A DNA stretch of 64,000 bases from Hydractinia symbiolongicarpus. Its lineage: Eukaryota > Cnidaria > Hydrozoa > Anthoathecata > Hydractiniidae. Below are positions 15,462-29,879 of the stretch, piece after piece (the first letter of the stretch is position 1; every line of letters begins with the position of its first letter). The notes below the pieces were generated by a model. That model was not told the DNA's origin and did no database searches. It saw only the letters and a program-made list of their open reading frames with translations. Made by a program: the position numbers and the translations under genes. Where the stretch lies: positions 24,591,501 through 24,655,500 of the forward strand of contig NC_079881.1 in the NCBI RefSeq assembly GCF_029227915.1, in the 5' to 3' direction.

Positions 15462-17080
15462 TTAAATTATTTCTTCACCACTAAAACGCATGAGACTTGT
15501 AGTTTTCAAAAATGATTTCATTTTTGATGAGACGTTGAATAAAACGAGTTTAATCGCCGGCAAACGAAAACCCGCGGTTTGCCGTAAATCCCGGGCTTGA
15601 CCCGTATAGTCGAATGTATACAAAGAAAGTACCCAGGGAGTAAACTGATTTCCCGAACGATTCTTTAAATTATTTTTCAACACTAAAACGCACGAGACTT
15701 GTAGTTTTTAAAAATGATTTCGTTTTTGATGAGACGCTGAATAAAAGGAGTTTAATCGCCGGCAAACGAAAACCCGCGATTTCCCGTAAATCCCGGGCTT
15801 GACCCGTATAGTCGAATGTATACAAAGAAAGTAAACTGGGAGTAAACTCATTTCCCGAACGACTCTTTAAATTATTTTTCAACACTAAAACGCATGAGAC
15901 TTGTAGTTTTTAAAAATGATTTCGTTTTTGATGAGACGCTGAATAAAAGGAGTTTAATCGCCGGCAAACGAAAACCCGCGATTTCCCGTAAATCCCGGGC
16001 TTGGCCGTATAGTCGAATGTATACAAAGAAAATACCCAGGGAGTAAACTCATTTCCCGAACGATTTTTTAAATTATTTCTTCACCACTAAAACGCATGAG
16101 ACTTGTAGTTTTCAAAAATGAATTCATTTTTAATGAGACGCTGAATAAAAGGAGTTTAATCGCCGGCAAACGAAAACCCGCGATTTGCCGTAAATCCCGG
16201 GCTTAACCCGTATAGTCGAATGTATACAAAGAAAGTAAACTGGGAGTAAACTCATTTCCCGAACGATTTTTTAAATTATTTTTTCACCACTAAAACGCAT
16301 GAGACTTGTAGTTTTCAAAAATGATTTCATTTTTGATGAGACGTTGAATAAAACGAGTTTAATCGCCGGCAAACGAAAACCCGCGGTTTGCCGTAAATCC
16401 CGGGCTTGACCCGTATAGTCGAATGTATACAAAGAAAGTACCCAGGGAGTAAACTGATTTCCCGAACGATTCTTTAAATTATTTTTCAACACTAAAACGC
16501 ATGAGACTTGTAGTTTTTAAAAATGATTTCGTTTTTGATGAGACGCTGAATAAAAGGAGTTTAATCGCCGGCAAACGAAAACCCGCGATTTCCCGTAAAT
16601 CCCGGGCTTGACCCGTATAGTCGAATGTATACAAAGAAAGTAAACTGGGAGTAAACTCATTTCCCGAACGACTCTTTAAATTATTTTTCAACACTAAAAC
16701 GCATGAGACTTGTTGTTTTTAAAAATGATTTCGTTTTTGATGAGACGCTGAATAAAAGGAGTTTAATCGCCGGCAAACGAAAACCCGCGATTTCCCGTAA
16801 ATCCCGGGCTTGGCCGTATAGTCGAATGTATACAAAGAAAATACCCAGGGAGTAAACTCATTTCCCGAACGATTTTTTAAATTATTTCTTCACCACTAAA
16901 ACGCATGAGACTTGTAGTTTTCAAAAATGAATTCATTTTTAATGAGACGCTGAATAAAAGGAGTTTAATCGCCGGCAAACGAAAACCCGCGATTTGCCGT
17001 AAATCCCGGGCTTGACCCGTATAGTCGAATGTATACAAAGAAAGTAAACTGGGAGTAAACTCATTTCCCGAACGATTTTT
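15462..17080. repeat. Higher-order repeat, 809-bp period (4 monomers)
   Basis: The monomers starting near 15462 and 15670 recur near 16271 and 16479, a shift of 809 bp, with only a few substitutions between copies. This is a short, separate amplification inside the larger array. Confidence 0.7.
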
Positions 17081-17281
17081 TAAATTATTTTTTCACCACT
17101 AAAACGCATGAGACTTGTAGTTTTCAAAAATGATTTCGTTTTTGATGAGACGCTGAATAAAAGGAGTTTAATCGCCGGCCAACGAAAACCCGCGATTTCC
17201 CGTAAATCCCAGGCTTGGCCGTATAGTCGAATGTATAGAAAGAAAATACCCAGGGAGTAAACTCAATTGCCGAACGATTTT

Positions 17282-18500
17282 TTAAATTATTTCTTCACCA
17301 CTAAAACGCATGAGACTTGTAGTTTTCAAAAATGATTTCATTTTTGATGAGACGCTGAATAAAAGGAGTTTAATCGCCGGCAAGCGAAAACCCGCGATTT
17401 GCCGTAAATCCCGGACTCGGCCCGTATAGTCAAAAGTATACAAAGAAAGTACCCAGGGAGTAAACTCATTTCCCGAACGATTCTTTAAATTATTTTTCAC
17501 CACTAAAACGCATGAGACTTGTAGTTTTCAAAAATAATTTCGTTTTTGATGAGACGCTGAATAAAAGGAGTTTAATCGCCGGCATACGAAAACCCGCGAT
17601 TTCCCGTAAATCCCGGGCTTGGCCGTAAAGTCGAATGTATACAAAGAAAATACCCAGGGAGTAAACTCATTTCCGAACGATTTTTTAAATTATTTCTTCA
17701 CCACTAAAACGCATGAGACTTGTAGTTTTCAAAAACGATTTCATTTTTGATGAGACGCTGAATAAAAGGAGTTTAATCGCCGGCAAACGAAAACCCGCAA
17801 TTTCCCGTAAATCCCGAACTCGGCCCGTATAGTCAAAAGTATACAAAGAAAGTACCCAGGGAGTAAACTCATTTCCCGAACGATTTTTTAAATTCTTTCT
17901 TCACCACTAAAACGCATGAGACTTGTAGTTTTCAAAAATGATTTCATTTTTGATGAGACGCTGAATAAAAGGAGTTTAATCGCCGGCAAGCGAAAACCCG
18001 CGATTTGCCGTAAATCCCGGACTCGGCCCGTATAGTCAAAAGTATACAAAGAAAGTACCCAGGGAGTAAACTCATTTCCCGAACGATTCTTTAAATTATT
18101 TTTCACCACTAAAACGCATGAGACTTGTAGTTTTCAAAAATAATTTCGTTTTTGATGAGACGCTGAATAAAAGGAGTTTAATCGCCGGCATACGAAAACC
18201 CGCGATTTCCCGTAAATCCCGGGCTTGGCCGTAAAGTCGAATGTATACAAAGAAAATACCCAGGGAGTAAACTCATTTCCGAACGATTTTTTAAATTATT
18301 TCTTCACCACTAAAACGCATTAGACTTGTAGTTTTCAAAAACGATTTCATTTTTGATGAGACGCTGAATAAAAGGAGTTTAATCGCCGGCAAACGAAAAC
18401 CCGCAATTTCCCGTAAATCCCGAACTCGGCCCGTATAGTCAAAAGTATACAAAGAAAGTACCCAGGGAGTAAACTCATTTCCCGACGATTTTTTAAATTC
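17282..18500. repeat. Higher-order repeat, 606-bp period (3 monomers)
   Basis: Monomers near 17282 recur near 17888 (606 bp). They share unusual changes such as the TCATTTCCGAACG monomer that lacks one C, and the variant CCGGCATACG. Confidence 0.65.
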
Positions 18501-20329
18501 TTTCTTCACCACTAAAACGCATGAGACTTGTAGTTTTCAAAAATGATTTCATTTTTGATGAGACGCTGAATAAAACGAGTTTAATCGCCGGCAAACGAAA
18601 ACCCGCGATTTGCCGAAAATCCCGGGCTTGACCCGTATATTCGAATGTATACAAAGAAAGTAAACTGGGAGTAAACTCATTTCCCGAACCATTTTTTAAA
18701 TTATATTTTCACTACAAAAACGCATGAGACTTGTAGTTTTCAAAAATGATTTCATTTTTGATGAGACGCTGAATAAAAGGAGTTTAATCGTCGGCAAACG
18801 AAAACCCGCAATTTCCCGTAAATCCCGGACTCGGTCCGTATAGTCAAAAGTATACAAAGAAAGTACCCAGGGAGTAAACTCCCTTCCCGAACGATTCTTT
18901 AAATTATTTTTTCACCACTAAAACGTATGAGACTTGTAGTTTTCAAAAATGATTTCATTTTTGATGAGACGCTGAATAAAAGGAGTTTAATTTCCGGCAA
19001 ACGAAAACCCGCGATTTTCCTTATATCACAGACTCGGCCCGTACAGTGAAAAGTATACAAAGAAAGTACCCAGGGAGTACACTCACTTCCCAAACGATTC
19101 TTTAAATTATTTTTCACCACTAAAACGCATGAGACTTGTAGTTTACAAAAATAATTTCGTTTTTGATGAGACGCTGAGTAAAAGGAGTTTAATCGCCGGC
19201 AAACGAAAACCCGCGATTTCCCGTAAATCCCGGGCTTGGCCGTAAAGTCGAATGTATACAAAGAAAGTACCCAGGGAGTAAACTCATTTCCCGAACGATT
19301 TTTTAAATTCTTTCTTCACCACTAAAACGCATGAGACTTGTAGTTTTCAAAAATGATTTCGTTTTTGATGAGACGCTGAATAAAAGGAGTTTAATCGCCG
19401 GTCAACGAAAACCCGCGATTTCCCGTAAATCCCAGGCTTGGCCGTATAGTCGAATGTATAGAAAGAAAATACCCAGGGAGTAAACTCATTTCCCGAACGA
19501 TTTTTTAAATTATATTTTCACTACAAAAACGCATGAGACTTGTAGTTTTCAAAAACAATTTCATTTTTGATGAGACGCTGAATAAAAGGAGTTTAATCGC
19601 CGGCAAACGAAAACCCGCAATTTCCCGTAAATCCCGAACTCGGCCCGTATAGTCAAAAGTATACAAAGAAAGTACCCAGGGAGTAAACTCACTTCCCGAA
19701 CGATTTTTTAAATTATATTTTCACCACTAAAACGCATGAGACTTGTACTTTTTGAAAATGATTTAATTTTTATTGAGACGCTGATTAAAAGAAGTTTAAT
19801 CGCCGGCAAACGAAAACCCGCGATTTCCCGTAAATCCCGGGCTTGGCCCGTATAGTCGAATGTATACAAAGAAAGTACCCAGGGAGTAAACTCACTTCCC
19901 GAACGATTCTTTAAATTATTTTTTCACCACTAAAACGCATGAGACTTGTAGTTTTCAAAAATGATTTCATTTTTGATGAGACGCTGAATAAAAGGAGTTT
20001 AATTGCCGGCAAACGAAAACCCGCGATTTTCCGTATATCACAGACTCGGCCCGTACAGTGAAAAGTATACAAAGAAAGTACCCAGGGAGTAAACTCATTT
20101 TCCGAACGATTCTTTAAATTATTTTTCACCACTAAAACGCATGAGACTTGTAGTTTTCAAAAATGATTTCGTTTTTGATGAGACGCTGAATAAAAGGAGT
20201 TTAATCGCCGGCAAACGAAAACCCGCGATTTCCCGTAAATCCCGGGCTTGGCCGTATAGTCGAATTTATACAAAGAAAATACCCAGGGAGTAAACTCATT
20301 TCCCGAAAGATTTTTTAAATTATTTCTTC

Positions 20330-23300
20330 ACCACTAAAACGCATGACACTTGTAGTTTTCAAAAATGATTTCGTTTTTGATGAGACGCTGAATAAAAGGA
20401 GTTTTATCGCCGGCCAACGAAAACCCGCGATTTCCCGTAAATCCCGGGCTTGGCCGTATTGTCGAATCTATACAAAAAAAATACCCAGGGAGTAAACTCA
20501 TTTGCCGAACGATTTTTTAAATTACTTCTTCACCACTAAAACGCATGAGACTTGTAATTTTCAAAAATGATTTCATTTTTGATGAGACGCTGAATAAAAG
20601 GAGTTTAATCGCCGGCAAACGAAAACCCGCGATTTGCCGTAAATCCCGGGCTTGACCCGTATAGTCAAATGTATACAAAGAAAGTAAACTGGGAGTAAAC
20701 TCATTTCCCGAACGATTTTTTAAATTAATTTTTTACCACTAAAACCCATAAGACTTGTAGTTTTCAAAAACTATTCATTTTTGATGAGACGCTGAATAAA
20801 AGGAGTTTAATCGCCGGCAAACGAAAACCCGCAATTTCCCGTAAATCCCGGACTCGGCCCGTATAGTCAAAAGTATACAAAGAAAGACACCAGGGAGTAA
20901 ACTTACTTCCCGAACGATTCTTTAAATTATTTTTTCACCACTGAAACACATAAGACTTTTAGTTTTCAAAAATGATTTCATTTTTGATGAGACGCTGAAT
21001 AAAAGGAGTTTAATCGCCGGCAAACGAAAACCCGCGGTTTGACGTAAATCCAGGGCTTGACCCGCATAGTCGAATGTATACAAAGAAAGTAAACTGTGAG
21101 TAAACTCATTTCCCGAACGATTTTTTAAATTAATTTTTTACCACTAAAACGCATAAGACTTGTAGTTTTCAAAAAGGATTTCATTTTTGATGAGACGCTG
21201 AATAAAAGGAGTTTAATCGCCGGCAAACGAAAACCCGCAATTTCCCGTAAATCCCGGACTCGGCCCGTATAGTCAAAAGTATACAAAGAAAGTACCCAGG
21301 GAGTAAACTCACTTCCCGAACGATTCTTTAAATTATTTTTTCACCACTAAAACGCATGAGACTTGTAGTTTTCAAAAATGATTTCATTTTTGATGAGACG
21401 CTGAATAAAAGGAGTTTAATTGCCGGCAAACGAAAACCCGCGATTTTCCGTATATCACAGACTCGGCCTGTACAGTGAAAAGTATACAAAGAAAGTACCC
21501 ATGGAGTACACTCACTTCCCAAACGATTCTTTAAATTATTTTTTCACCACAAAAACGCACTAGACTTGTAGTTTTCAAAAATGATTTCATTTTTGATGAG
21601 ACGCTGAATAAAAGAAGTGTAATCGCCGGCAAACGAAAACCCGCGATTTCCCGTAAATCCCGGGCTTGGCCGTATAGTCGAATGTATACAAAGAAAATAC
21701 CTAGGGAGTAAACTCATTTCCCGAACGATTTTTTAAATTAATTTTTTACCACTAAAACGCATAAGACTTGTAGTTTTCAAAAAGGATTTCATTTTTGATG
21801 AGACGCTGAATAAAAGGAGTTTAATCGCCGGCAAACGAAAACCCGCAATTTCCCGTAAATCCCGGACTCGGCCCGTATAGTCAAAAGTATACAAAGAAAG
21901 TACCCAGGGAGTAAACTCATTTCCCGAACGATTCTTTAAATTATTTTTCACTACTAAAACGCATGAGACTTGTAGTTTTCAAAAATGATTTCGTTTTTGA
22001 TGAGACGCTGAATAAAAGGAGTTTAATCGCCGGCAAACGAAAACCCGCGATTTCCCGTAAATACCGGGCTTGGCCGTATAGTCGAATGTATACAAAGAAA
22101 ATACCCAGGGAGTAATCTCATTTCCCGAACGATTTTTTAAATTATTTCTTCACCACTAAAACGCATGAGACTTGTAGTTTTCAAAAATGATTTCATTTTT
22201 AATGAGACGTTGAATAAAACGAGTTTAATCGCCGGCAAACAAAAACCCGCGGTTTGCCGTAAATCCCGGGCTTGACCCGCATAGTCAAATGTATACAAAG
22301 AAAGTACCCAGAGAGTAAACCCATTTCCCGAACGATTTTTTAAATTATTTCTTCACCACTAAGACGCACGAGACTTGTAGTTTTTAAAAATGATTTCATT
22401 TTTTATGAGACGCTGAATAAAAGGAGTTTAATCGCCGGCAAACGAAAACCCGCGATTTGCCGTAAATCCCGGGCTTGACCCGTATAGTCGAATGTATACA
22501 AAGAAAGTAAACTGGGAGTAAACTCATTTCCCGAACGATTTTTTAAATTATTTTTTCACCACTAAAACGCATGACACTTGTAGTTTTCAAAAATGATTTC
22601 GTTTTTGATGAGACGCTGAATAAAAGGAGTTTAATCGCCGGCCAACGAAAACCCGCGATTTCCCGTAAATCCCGGGCTTGGCCGTATAGTCGAATGTATA
22701 CAAAGAAAATAACCAGGGAGTAAACTCATTTGCCGAACGATTTTTTAAATTATTTCTTCACCACTAAAACGCATGAGACTTGTAGTTTTCAAAAATGATT
22801 TCATTTTTGATGAGACGCTGAATAAAAGGAGTTTAATCGCCGGCAAACGAAAACCCGCGATTTGCCGTAAATCCCGGACTCGGCCCGTATAGTCAAAAGT
22901 ATACAAAGTAAGTACCCAGGGAGTAAACTCATTTCCCGAACGATTCTTTAAATTATTTTTCACCACTAAAACGCATGAGACTTGTAGTTTTCAAAAATGA
23001 TTTCGTTTTTGATGAGACGCTGAATAAAAGGAGTTTAATCGCCGGCAAACGAAAACCCGCGATTTCCCGTAAATCCCGGGCTTGGCCGTATAGTCGAATG
23101 TATACAAAGAAAATACCCAGGGAGTAAACTCATTTCCGAACGATTTTTTAAATTATTTCTTCACCACTAAAACGCATGAGACTTGTAGTTTTCAAAAATG
23201 ATTTCATTTTTGATAAGACGTTGAATAAAACGAGTTTAATCGCCGGCAAACGAAAACCCGCGGTTTGCCGTAAATCCCGGGCTTGACCCGTATAGTCGAA

Positions 23301-25620
23301 TGTATACAAAGAAAGTAAACTGGGAGTAAACTCATTTCCCGAACGATTTTTTAAATTATTTTTTCACCACTAAAACGCATGAGACTTGTAGTTTTTAAAA
23401 ATGATTTCGTTTTTGATGAGACGCTGAATAAAAGCAGTTTAATCGCTGGCAAACGAAAACCCGCAATTTCCCGTAAATCCCGGACTCGGCCCGTATAGTC
23501 AAAAGTATACAAAGAAAGTACCCAGGGAGTAAAATCATTTCCCGAACGATTTTTTAAATTCTTTCTTCACCACTAAAACGCATGAGACTTGTAGTTTTCA
23601 ATAATGATTTCATTTTTGATGAGACGCTGAATAAAACGATTTTAATCGCCGGCAAACGCAAACCCGCGATTTGCCGTAAATCCCGGACTCGGCCCGTATA
23701 GTCAAAAGTATACAAAGAAAGTACCCAGGGAGTAAACTCATTTCCCGAACGATTCTTTAAATTATTTTTCACCACTAAAACGCATGAGACTTGTAGTTTT
23801 CAAAAATGATTTCGTTTTTGATGAGACGCTGAATAAAAGGAGTTTAATCGCCGGCAAACGAAAACCCGCGATTTCCCGTAAATCCCGGGCTTGGCCGTAT
23901 AGTCGAATGCATACAAAGAAAATACCCAGGGAGTAAACTCATTTCCGAACGATTTTTTAAATTATTTCTTCACCACTAAAACGCATGAGACTGGTAGTTT
24001 TCAAAAATGATTTCATTTTTGATGAGACGCTGAATAAAACGAGTTTAATCGCCGGCAAACGAAAACCCGCGATTTGCCGTAAATCCCGGGCTTGACCCGT
24101 ATAGTCGAATGTATACAAAGAAAGTAAACTGGGAGTAAACTCATTTCCCGAACGATTTTTTAAATTATATTTTCACTACAAAAACGCATGAGACTTGTAG
24201 TTTTCAAAAATGATTTCGTTTTTGATGAGACGCTGAATAAAAGGAGTTTAATGGCTGGCAAACAAAAACCCGCAACTTCCCGTAAATCCCGGACTCGGCC
24301 CGTATAGTCAAAAGTATACAAAGAAAGTATCCAGGGAGTAAACTTATTTCCCGAACGATTCTTTAAATTATTTTTTCACCACTAAAACGCATGAGACTTG
24401 TAGTTTTCAAAAATGATTTCATTTTTGATGAGACGCTGAATAAAAGGAGTTTAATCGCCGGCAAACGAAAACCCGCGATTTCCCGTATATCCCGGAATCG
24501 GCCCGTATAGTCGAATGTATACAAAGAAAGTAAACTGGGAGTAAACTCATTTCCCGAACGATTTTTTAAATTATATTTTCACTACAAAAACGCATGAGAC
24601 TTGTAGTTTTCAAAAATGATTTCGTTTTTGATGAGACGCTGAATAAAAGGAGTTTAATGGCTGGCAAACAAAAACCCGCAATTTCCCGTAAATCCCGGAC
24701 TCGGCCCGTATAGTCAAAAGTATACAAAGAAAGTACCCAGGGAGTAAACTCATTTCCCGAACGATTCTTTAAATTATTTTTTCACCACTAAAACGCATGA
24801 GACTTGTAGTTTTCAAAAATGATTTCATTTTTGATGAGACGCTGAATAAAAGGAGTTTAATCGCCGGCAAACGAAAACCCGCGATTTCCCGTATATCCCG
24901 GAATCGGCCCGTATAGTCGAATGTATACAAGGAAAGTACCCAGGGAGTAAACTCATTTCCCGAACGATTTTTTAAATTAATTTTTCACCACTAAAACGCA
25001 TGAGACTTGTAGTTTTCAAAAATGATTTTATTTTTGATGAGACGCTGAATAAAAGGAGTTTAATCTCCGGCAAAGGAAAACCCGCGATTTCCCGTAAATC
25101 CCGGACTCGGCCCGTATAGTCAAAAGTATACAAAGAAAGTACCCAGGGAGTAAACTCATTTCCCGAACGATTCTTTAAATTATATTTTCACCACTAAAAC
25201 GCATGAGACTTGTAGTTTTCAAAAATGATTTCGTTTTTGATGAGACGCTGAATAAAAGGAGTTTTATCGCCGGCCAACGAAAACCCGCGATTTCCCGTAA
25301 ATCCCGGGCTTGGCCGTATTGTCGAATCTATACAAAAAAAATACCCAGGGAGTAAACTCATTTGCCGAACGATTTTTTAAATTACTTCTTCACCACTAAA
25401 ACGCATGAGACTTGTAATTTTCAAAAATGATTTCATTTTTGATGAGACGCTGAATAAAAGGAGTTTAATCGCCGGCAAACGAAAACCCGCGATTTGCCGT
25501 AAATCCCGGGCTTGACCCGTATAGTCAAATGTATACAAAGAAAGTAAACTGGGAGTAAACTCATTTCCCGAACGATTTTTTAAATTAATTTTTTACCACT
25601 AAAACCCATAAGACTTGTAG
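20330..25620. repeat. Duplicated satellite block, 4860 bp apart (24 monomers)
   Basis: A block carrying rare variants (GTCGAATCTATACAAAAAAA followed by TTGTAATTTTC and AAAACCCATAAGAC) occurs from about 20370 and again from about 25230. The marker positions 20461 and 25321 give a distance of 4860 bp. The sequence between the copies is not the same, so this is a dispersed segmental copy within the array. Confidence 0.65.
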
Positions 25621-27599
25621 TTTTCAAAAATGATTTCATTTTTGATGAGACGCTGAATAAAAGGAGTTTAATCGCCGGCAAACGAAAACCCGCGATTTCC
25701 CGTATATCCCGGAATCGGCCCGTATAGTCGAATGTATACAAGGAAAGTACCCAGGGAGTAAACTCATTTCCCGAACGATTTTTTAAATTAATTTTTCACC
25801 ACTAAAACGCATGAGACTTGTAGTTTTCAAAAATGATTTTATTTTTGATGAGACGCTGAATAAAAGGAGTTTAATCTCCGGCAAAGGAAAACCCGCGATT
25901 TCCCGTAAATCCCGGACTCGGCCCGTATAGTCAAAAGTATACAAAGAAAGTACCCAGGGAGTAAACTCATTTCCCGAACGATTCTTTAAATTATATTTTC
26001 ACCACTAAAACGCATGAGACTTGTACTTTTCAAAAATGATTTAATTTTTATTGAGACGCTGATTAAAAGGTGTTTAATCGCCGGCAAACGAAAACCCGCG
26101 ATTTCCCGTAAATCCCGGACTCCGCCCGTATAGTCAAAAGTATACAAAGAAAGTACCCAGGGAGTAAACTCATTTCCCGAACGATTCTTTAAATTATTTT
26201 TCAACACTAAAACGCATGAGACTTGTAGTTTTCAAAAATGATTTCGTTTTTGATGAGAAGCTGAATAAAAGGAGTTTAATCGCCGGCAAACGAAAACCCG
26301 CGGTTTGTCGTAAATCCCGGGCTTGACCCGTATAGTCGAATGTATACAAAGAAAGTAAACTGGGAGTAAACTCATTTCCCGAACGATTTTTTAAATTATT
26401 TTTTCACCCCTAAAACGCATGAGACTTGTAGTTTTCAAAAATGATTTCGTTTTTGATGAGACGCTGAATAAAAGGAGTTTAATCGCTGGCAAACGAAAAC
26501 CCGCAATTTCCCGTAAATGCGCGACTCGGCCCGTATAGTCAAAAGTATACAAAGAAAGTACCCAGGGAGTAAACTCATTTCCCGAACGATTTTTTAAATT
26601 CTTTCTTCACCACTAAAACGCATGAGACTTGTAGTTTTCAAGAATGATTTCATTTTTGATGAGACGCTGAATAAAAGGAGTTTAATCTCCGGCAAAGGAA
26701 AACCCGCGATTTCCCGTAAATCCCGGACCAGACCCGTATAGTTAAAAGTATACAAAGAAAGTACCCAGGGAGTAAACTCATTTCCCGAACGATTCTTTAA
26801 ATTATATTTTCACCACTAAAACGCATGAGACTTGTACTTTTCAAAAATGATTTAATTTTTATTGAGACGCTGAATAAAAGGAGTTTAATCGCCGGCAAAC
26901 GAAAACCCGCGATTTCCCGTAAATCCCGGGCTTGGACCGTATAGTCGAATGTACACAAAGAAAGTACCCAGAGAGTAAACTCTTTTCCCGAACGATTTTT
27001 TAAATTATTTCTTCACCACTAAGACGCACGAGACTTGTAGTTTTCAAAAATCTTTTCATTTTTTATAAGACGCTGAATAAAAGGAGTTTAATCGCCGGCA
27101 AACGAAAACCCGCGATTTCCCGTAAATCCCGGACTCGGCCCGTATAGTCAAAAGTATACTAAGAAAGTACCCAGGGAGTAAACTCATTTCCCGAACGATT
27201 CTTTAAATTATTTTTCAACACTAAAACGCATGAGACTTGTAGTTTTCAAAAATGATTTCGTTTTTGATGAGACGCTGAATAAAAGGAGTTTAATCGCCGG
27301 CAAACGAAAACCCGCGATTTCCCGTAAATCCCGGGCTTGGCGTATAGTCGAATGTATACAAAGAAAATACCCAGGGAGTAAACTCATTTGCCGAACGATT
27401 TTTTAAATTATTTTTTCACCACTAAAACGCATGAGACTTGTAGTTTTCAAAAATGATTTCATTTTTGATGAGACGCTGAATAAAAGGAGTTTAATCGCCG
27501 GCAAACGAAAACCCGCGATTTGCCGTAAATCCCGGGCTTGACCCGTATAGTCAAATGTATACAAAGAAAGTAAACAGGGAGTAAACTCATTTCCCGAAC

Positions 27600-29870
27600 G
27601 ATTTTTTAAATTAATTTTTTACCACTAAAACGCAAAAGACTTGTAGTTTTCAAAAACGATTTCATTTTTGATGAGACGCTGAATAAAAGGAGTTTAATCG
27701 CCGGCAAACGAAAACCCGCAATTTCCCGTAAATGCCGGACTCGGCCCGTATAGTCAAAAGTATACAAAGAAAGTACCCAGGGAGTAAACTCACTTCCCGA
27801 ACGATTCTTTAAATTATTTTTTCACCACTAAAACGCATGAGACTTGTAGTTTTCAAAAATGATTTTATTTTTGATGAGACGCTGAATAAAAGGAGTTTAA
27901 TCGCCGGCAAACGAAAACCCGCGATTTTCCGTATATCACAGACTCGGCCCGTACAGTGAAATGTATACAAAGAAAGTACCCAGGGAGTACACTCATTTCC
28001 CAAACGATTCTTTAAATTATTTTTTCACCACAAAAACGCATGAGACTTGTAGTTTTCAAAAATGATTTCATTTTTGATGAGACGCTGAATAAAAGGAGTT
28101 TAATCGCCGGCAAACGAAAACCCGCGATTTGCCGTAAATCCCGGGCTTGACCCGTATAGTCGAATGTATACAAAGAAAGTAAACTGGGAGTAAACTCATT
28201 ACCCGAACGATTTTTTAAGTTATTTTTTTACCACTAAAACGCATGAGACTTGTAGTTTTCAAAAATGATTTCGTTTTTGATGAGACGCTGAATAAAAGGA
28301 GTTTAATCGCCGGCCAACGAAAACCCGCGATTTCCCGTAAATCCCGGGCTTGGCCGTAAAGTCGAATGTATACAAAGAAAATACCCAGGGAGTAAACTCA
28401 TTTGCCGAACGATTTTTTAAATTATTTCTTCACCACTAAAACGCATGAGACTTGTAGTTTTCAAAAATGATTTCTTTTTTGATGAGACGCTGAATAAAAG
28501 GAGTTTAATCGCCGGCAAACGAAAACCCGCGATTTCCCGTAAATCCCGGGCTTGGCGTATAGTCGAATGTATACAAAGAAAATACCCAGGGAGTAAACTC
28601 ATTTTCCGAACGATTTTTTAAATTATTTCTTCACCACTAAAACGCATGAGACTTGTAGTTTTCAAAAATGAATTCATTTTTAATGAGACGCTGAATAAAC
28701 GGAGTTTAATCGCCGGCAAACGAAAATCCGCGATTTGCCGGAAATCCCGGGCTTGACCCGTATAGTCGAATGTATACAAAGAAAGTAAACTGGGAGTAAA
28801 CTCATTTCCCGAACGATTTTTTAAATTACTTTTTCACCACTAAAACGCATGAGACTTGTAGTTCTCAAAAATGATTTCGTTTTTGATGAGACGCTGAATA
28901 AAAGGAGTTTAATCGCCGGCAAACGAAAACCCGCGATTTGCCGTAAATCCCGGGCTTGGCCGTATAGTCGAATGTATACAAAGAAAGTAAACAGGGAGTA
29001 AACTCATTTCCCGAACGATTTTTTAAATTAATTTTTTACCACTAAAACGCATAAGACTTGTAGTTTTCAAAAACGATTTCATTTTTGATGAGACGCTGAA
29101 TAAAAGGAGTTTAATCGCCGGCAAACGAAAACCCGCAATTTCCCGTAAATCCCGGACTCGGCCCGTATAGTCAAAAGTATACAAAGAAAGTACCCAGGGA
29201 GTAAACTCACTTCCCGAACGATTCTTTAAATTATTTTTTCACCACTAAAACGCATGAGACTTGTAGTTTTCAAAAATGATTTTATTTTTGATGAGACGCT
29301 GAATAAAAGGAGTTTAATCGCCGGCAAACGAAAACCCGCGATTTTCCGTATATCACAGACTCGGCCCGTACAGTGAAATGTATACAAAGAAAGTACCCAG
29401 GGAGTACACTCATTTCCCAAACGATTCTTTAAATTATTTTTTCACCACAAAAACGCATGAGACTTGTAGTTTTCAAAAATGATTTCATTTTTGATGAGAC
29501 GCTGAATAAAAGGAGTTTAATCGCCGGCAAACGAAAACCCGCGATTTGCCGTAAATCCCGGGCTTGACCCATATAGTCGAATGTATACAAAGAAAGTAAA
29601 CTGGGAGTAAACTCATTACCCGAACGATTTTTTAAGTTATTTTTTTACCACAAAAACGCATGAGACTTGTAGTTTTCAAAAATGATTTCGTTTTTGATGA
29701 GACGCTGAATAAAAGGAGTTTAATCGCCGGCCAACGAAAACCCGCGATTTCCCGTAAATCCCGGGCTTGGCCGTAAAGTCGAATGTATACAAAGAAAATA
29801 CCCAGGGAGTAAACTCATTTGCCGAACGATTTTTTAAATTATTTCTTCACCACTAAAACGCATGAGACTT
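27600..29870. repeat. Higher-order repeat, 1417-bp period (7 monomers)
   Basis: The run with the rare TATATCACAGACTCGGCCCG and TACAGTGAAATG changes appears near 27809 and again near 29226 (1417 bp), with neighbours in the same order. Confidence 0.7.
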
Positions 29871-29879
29871 GTAGTTTTC

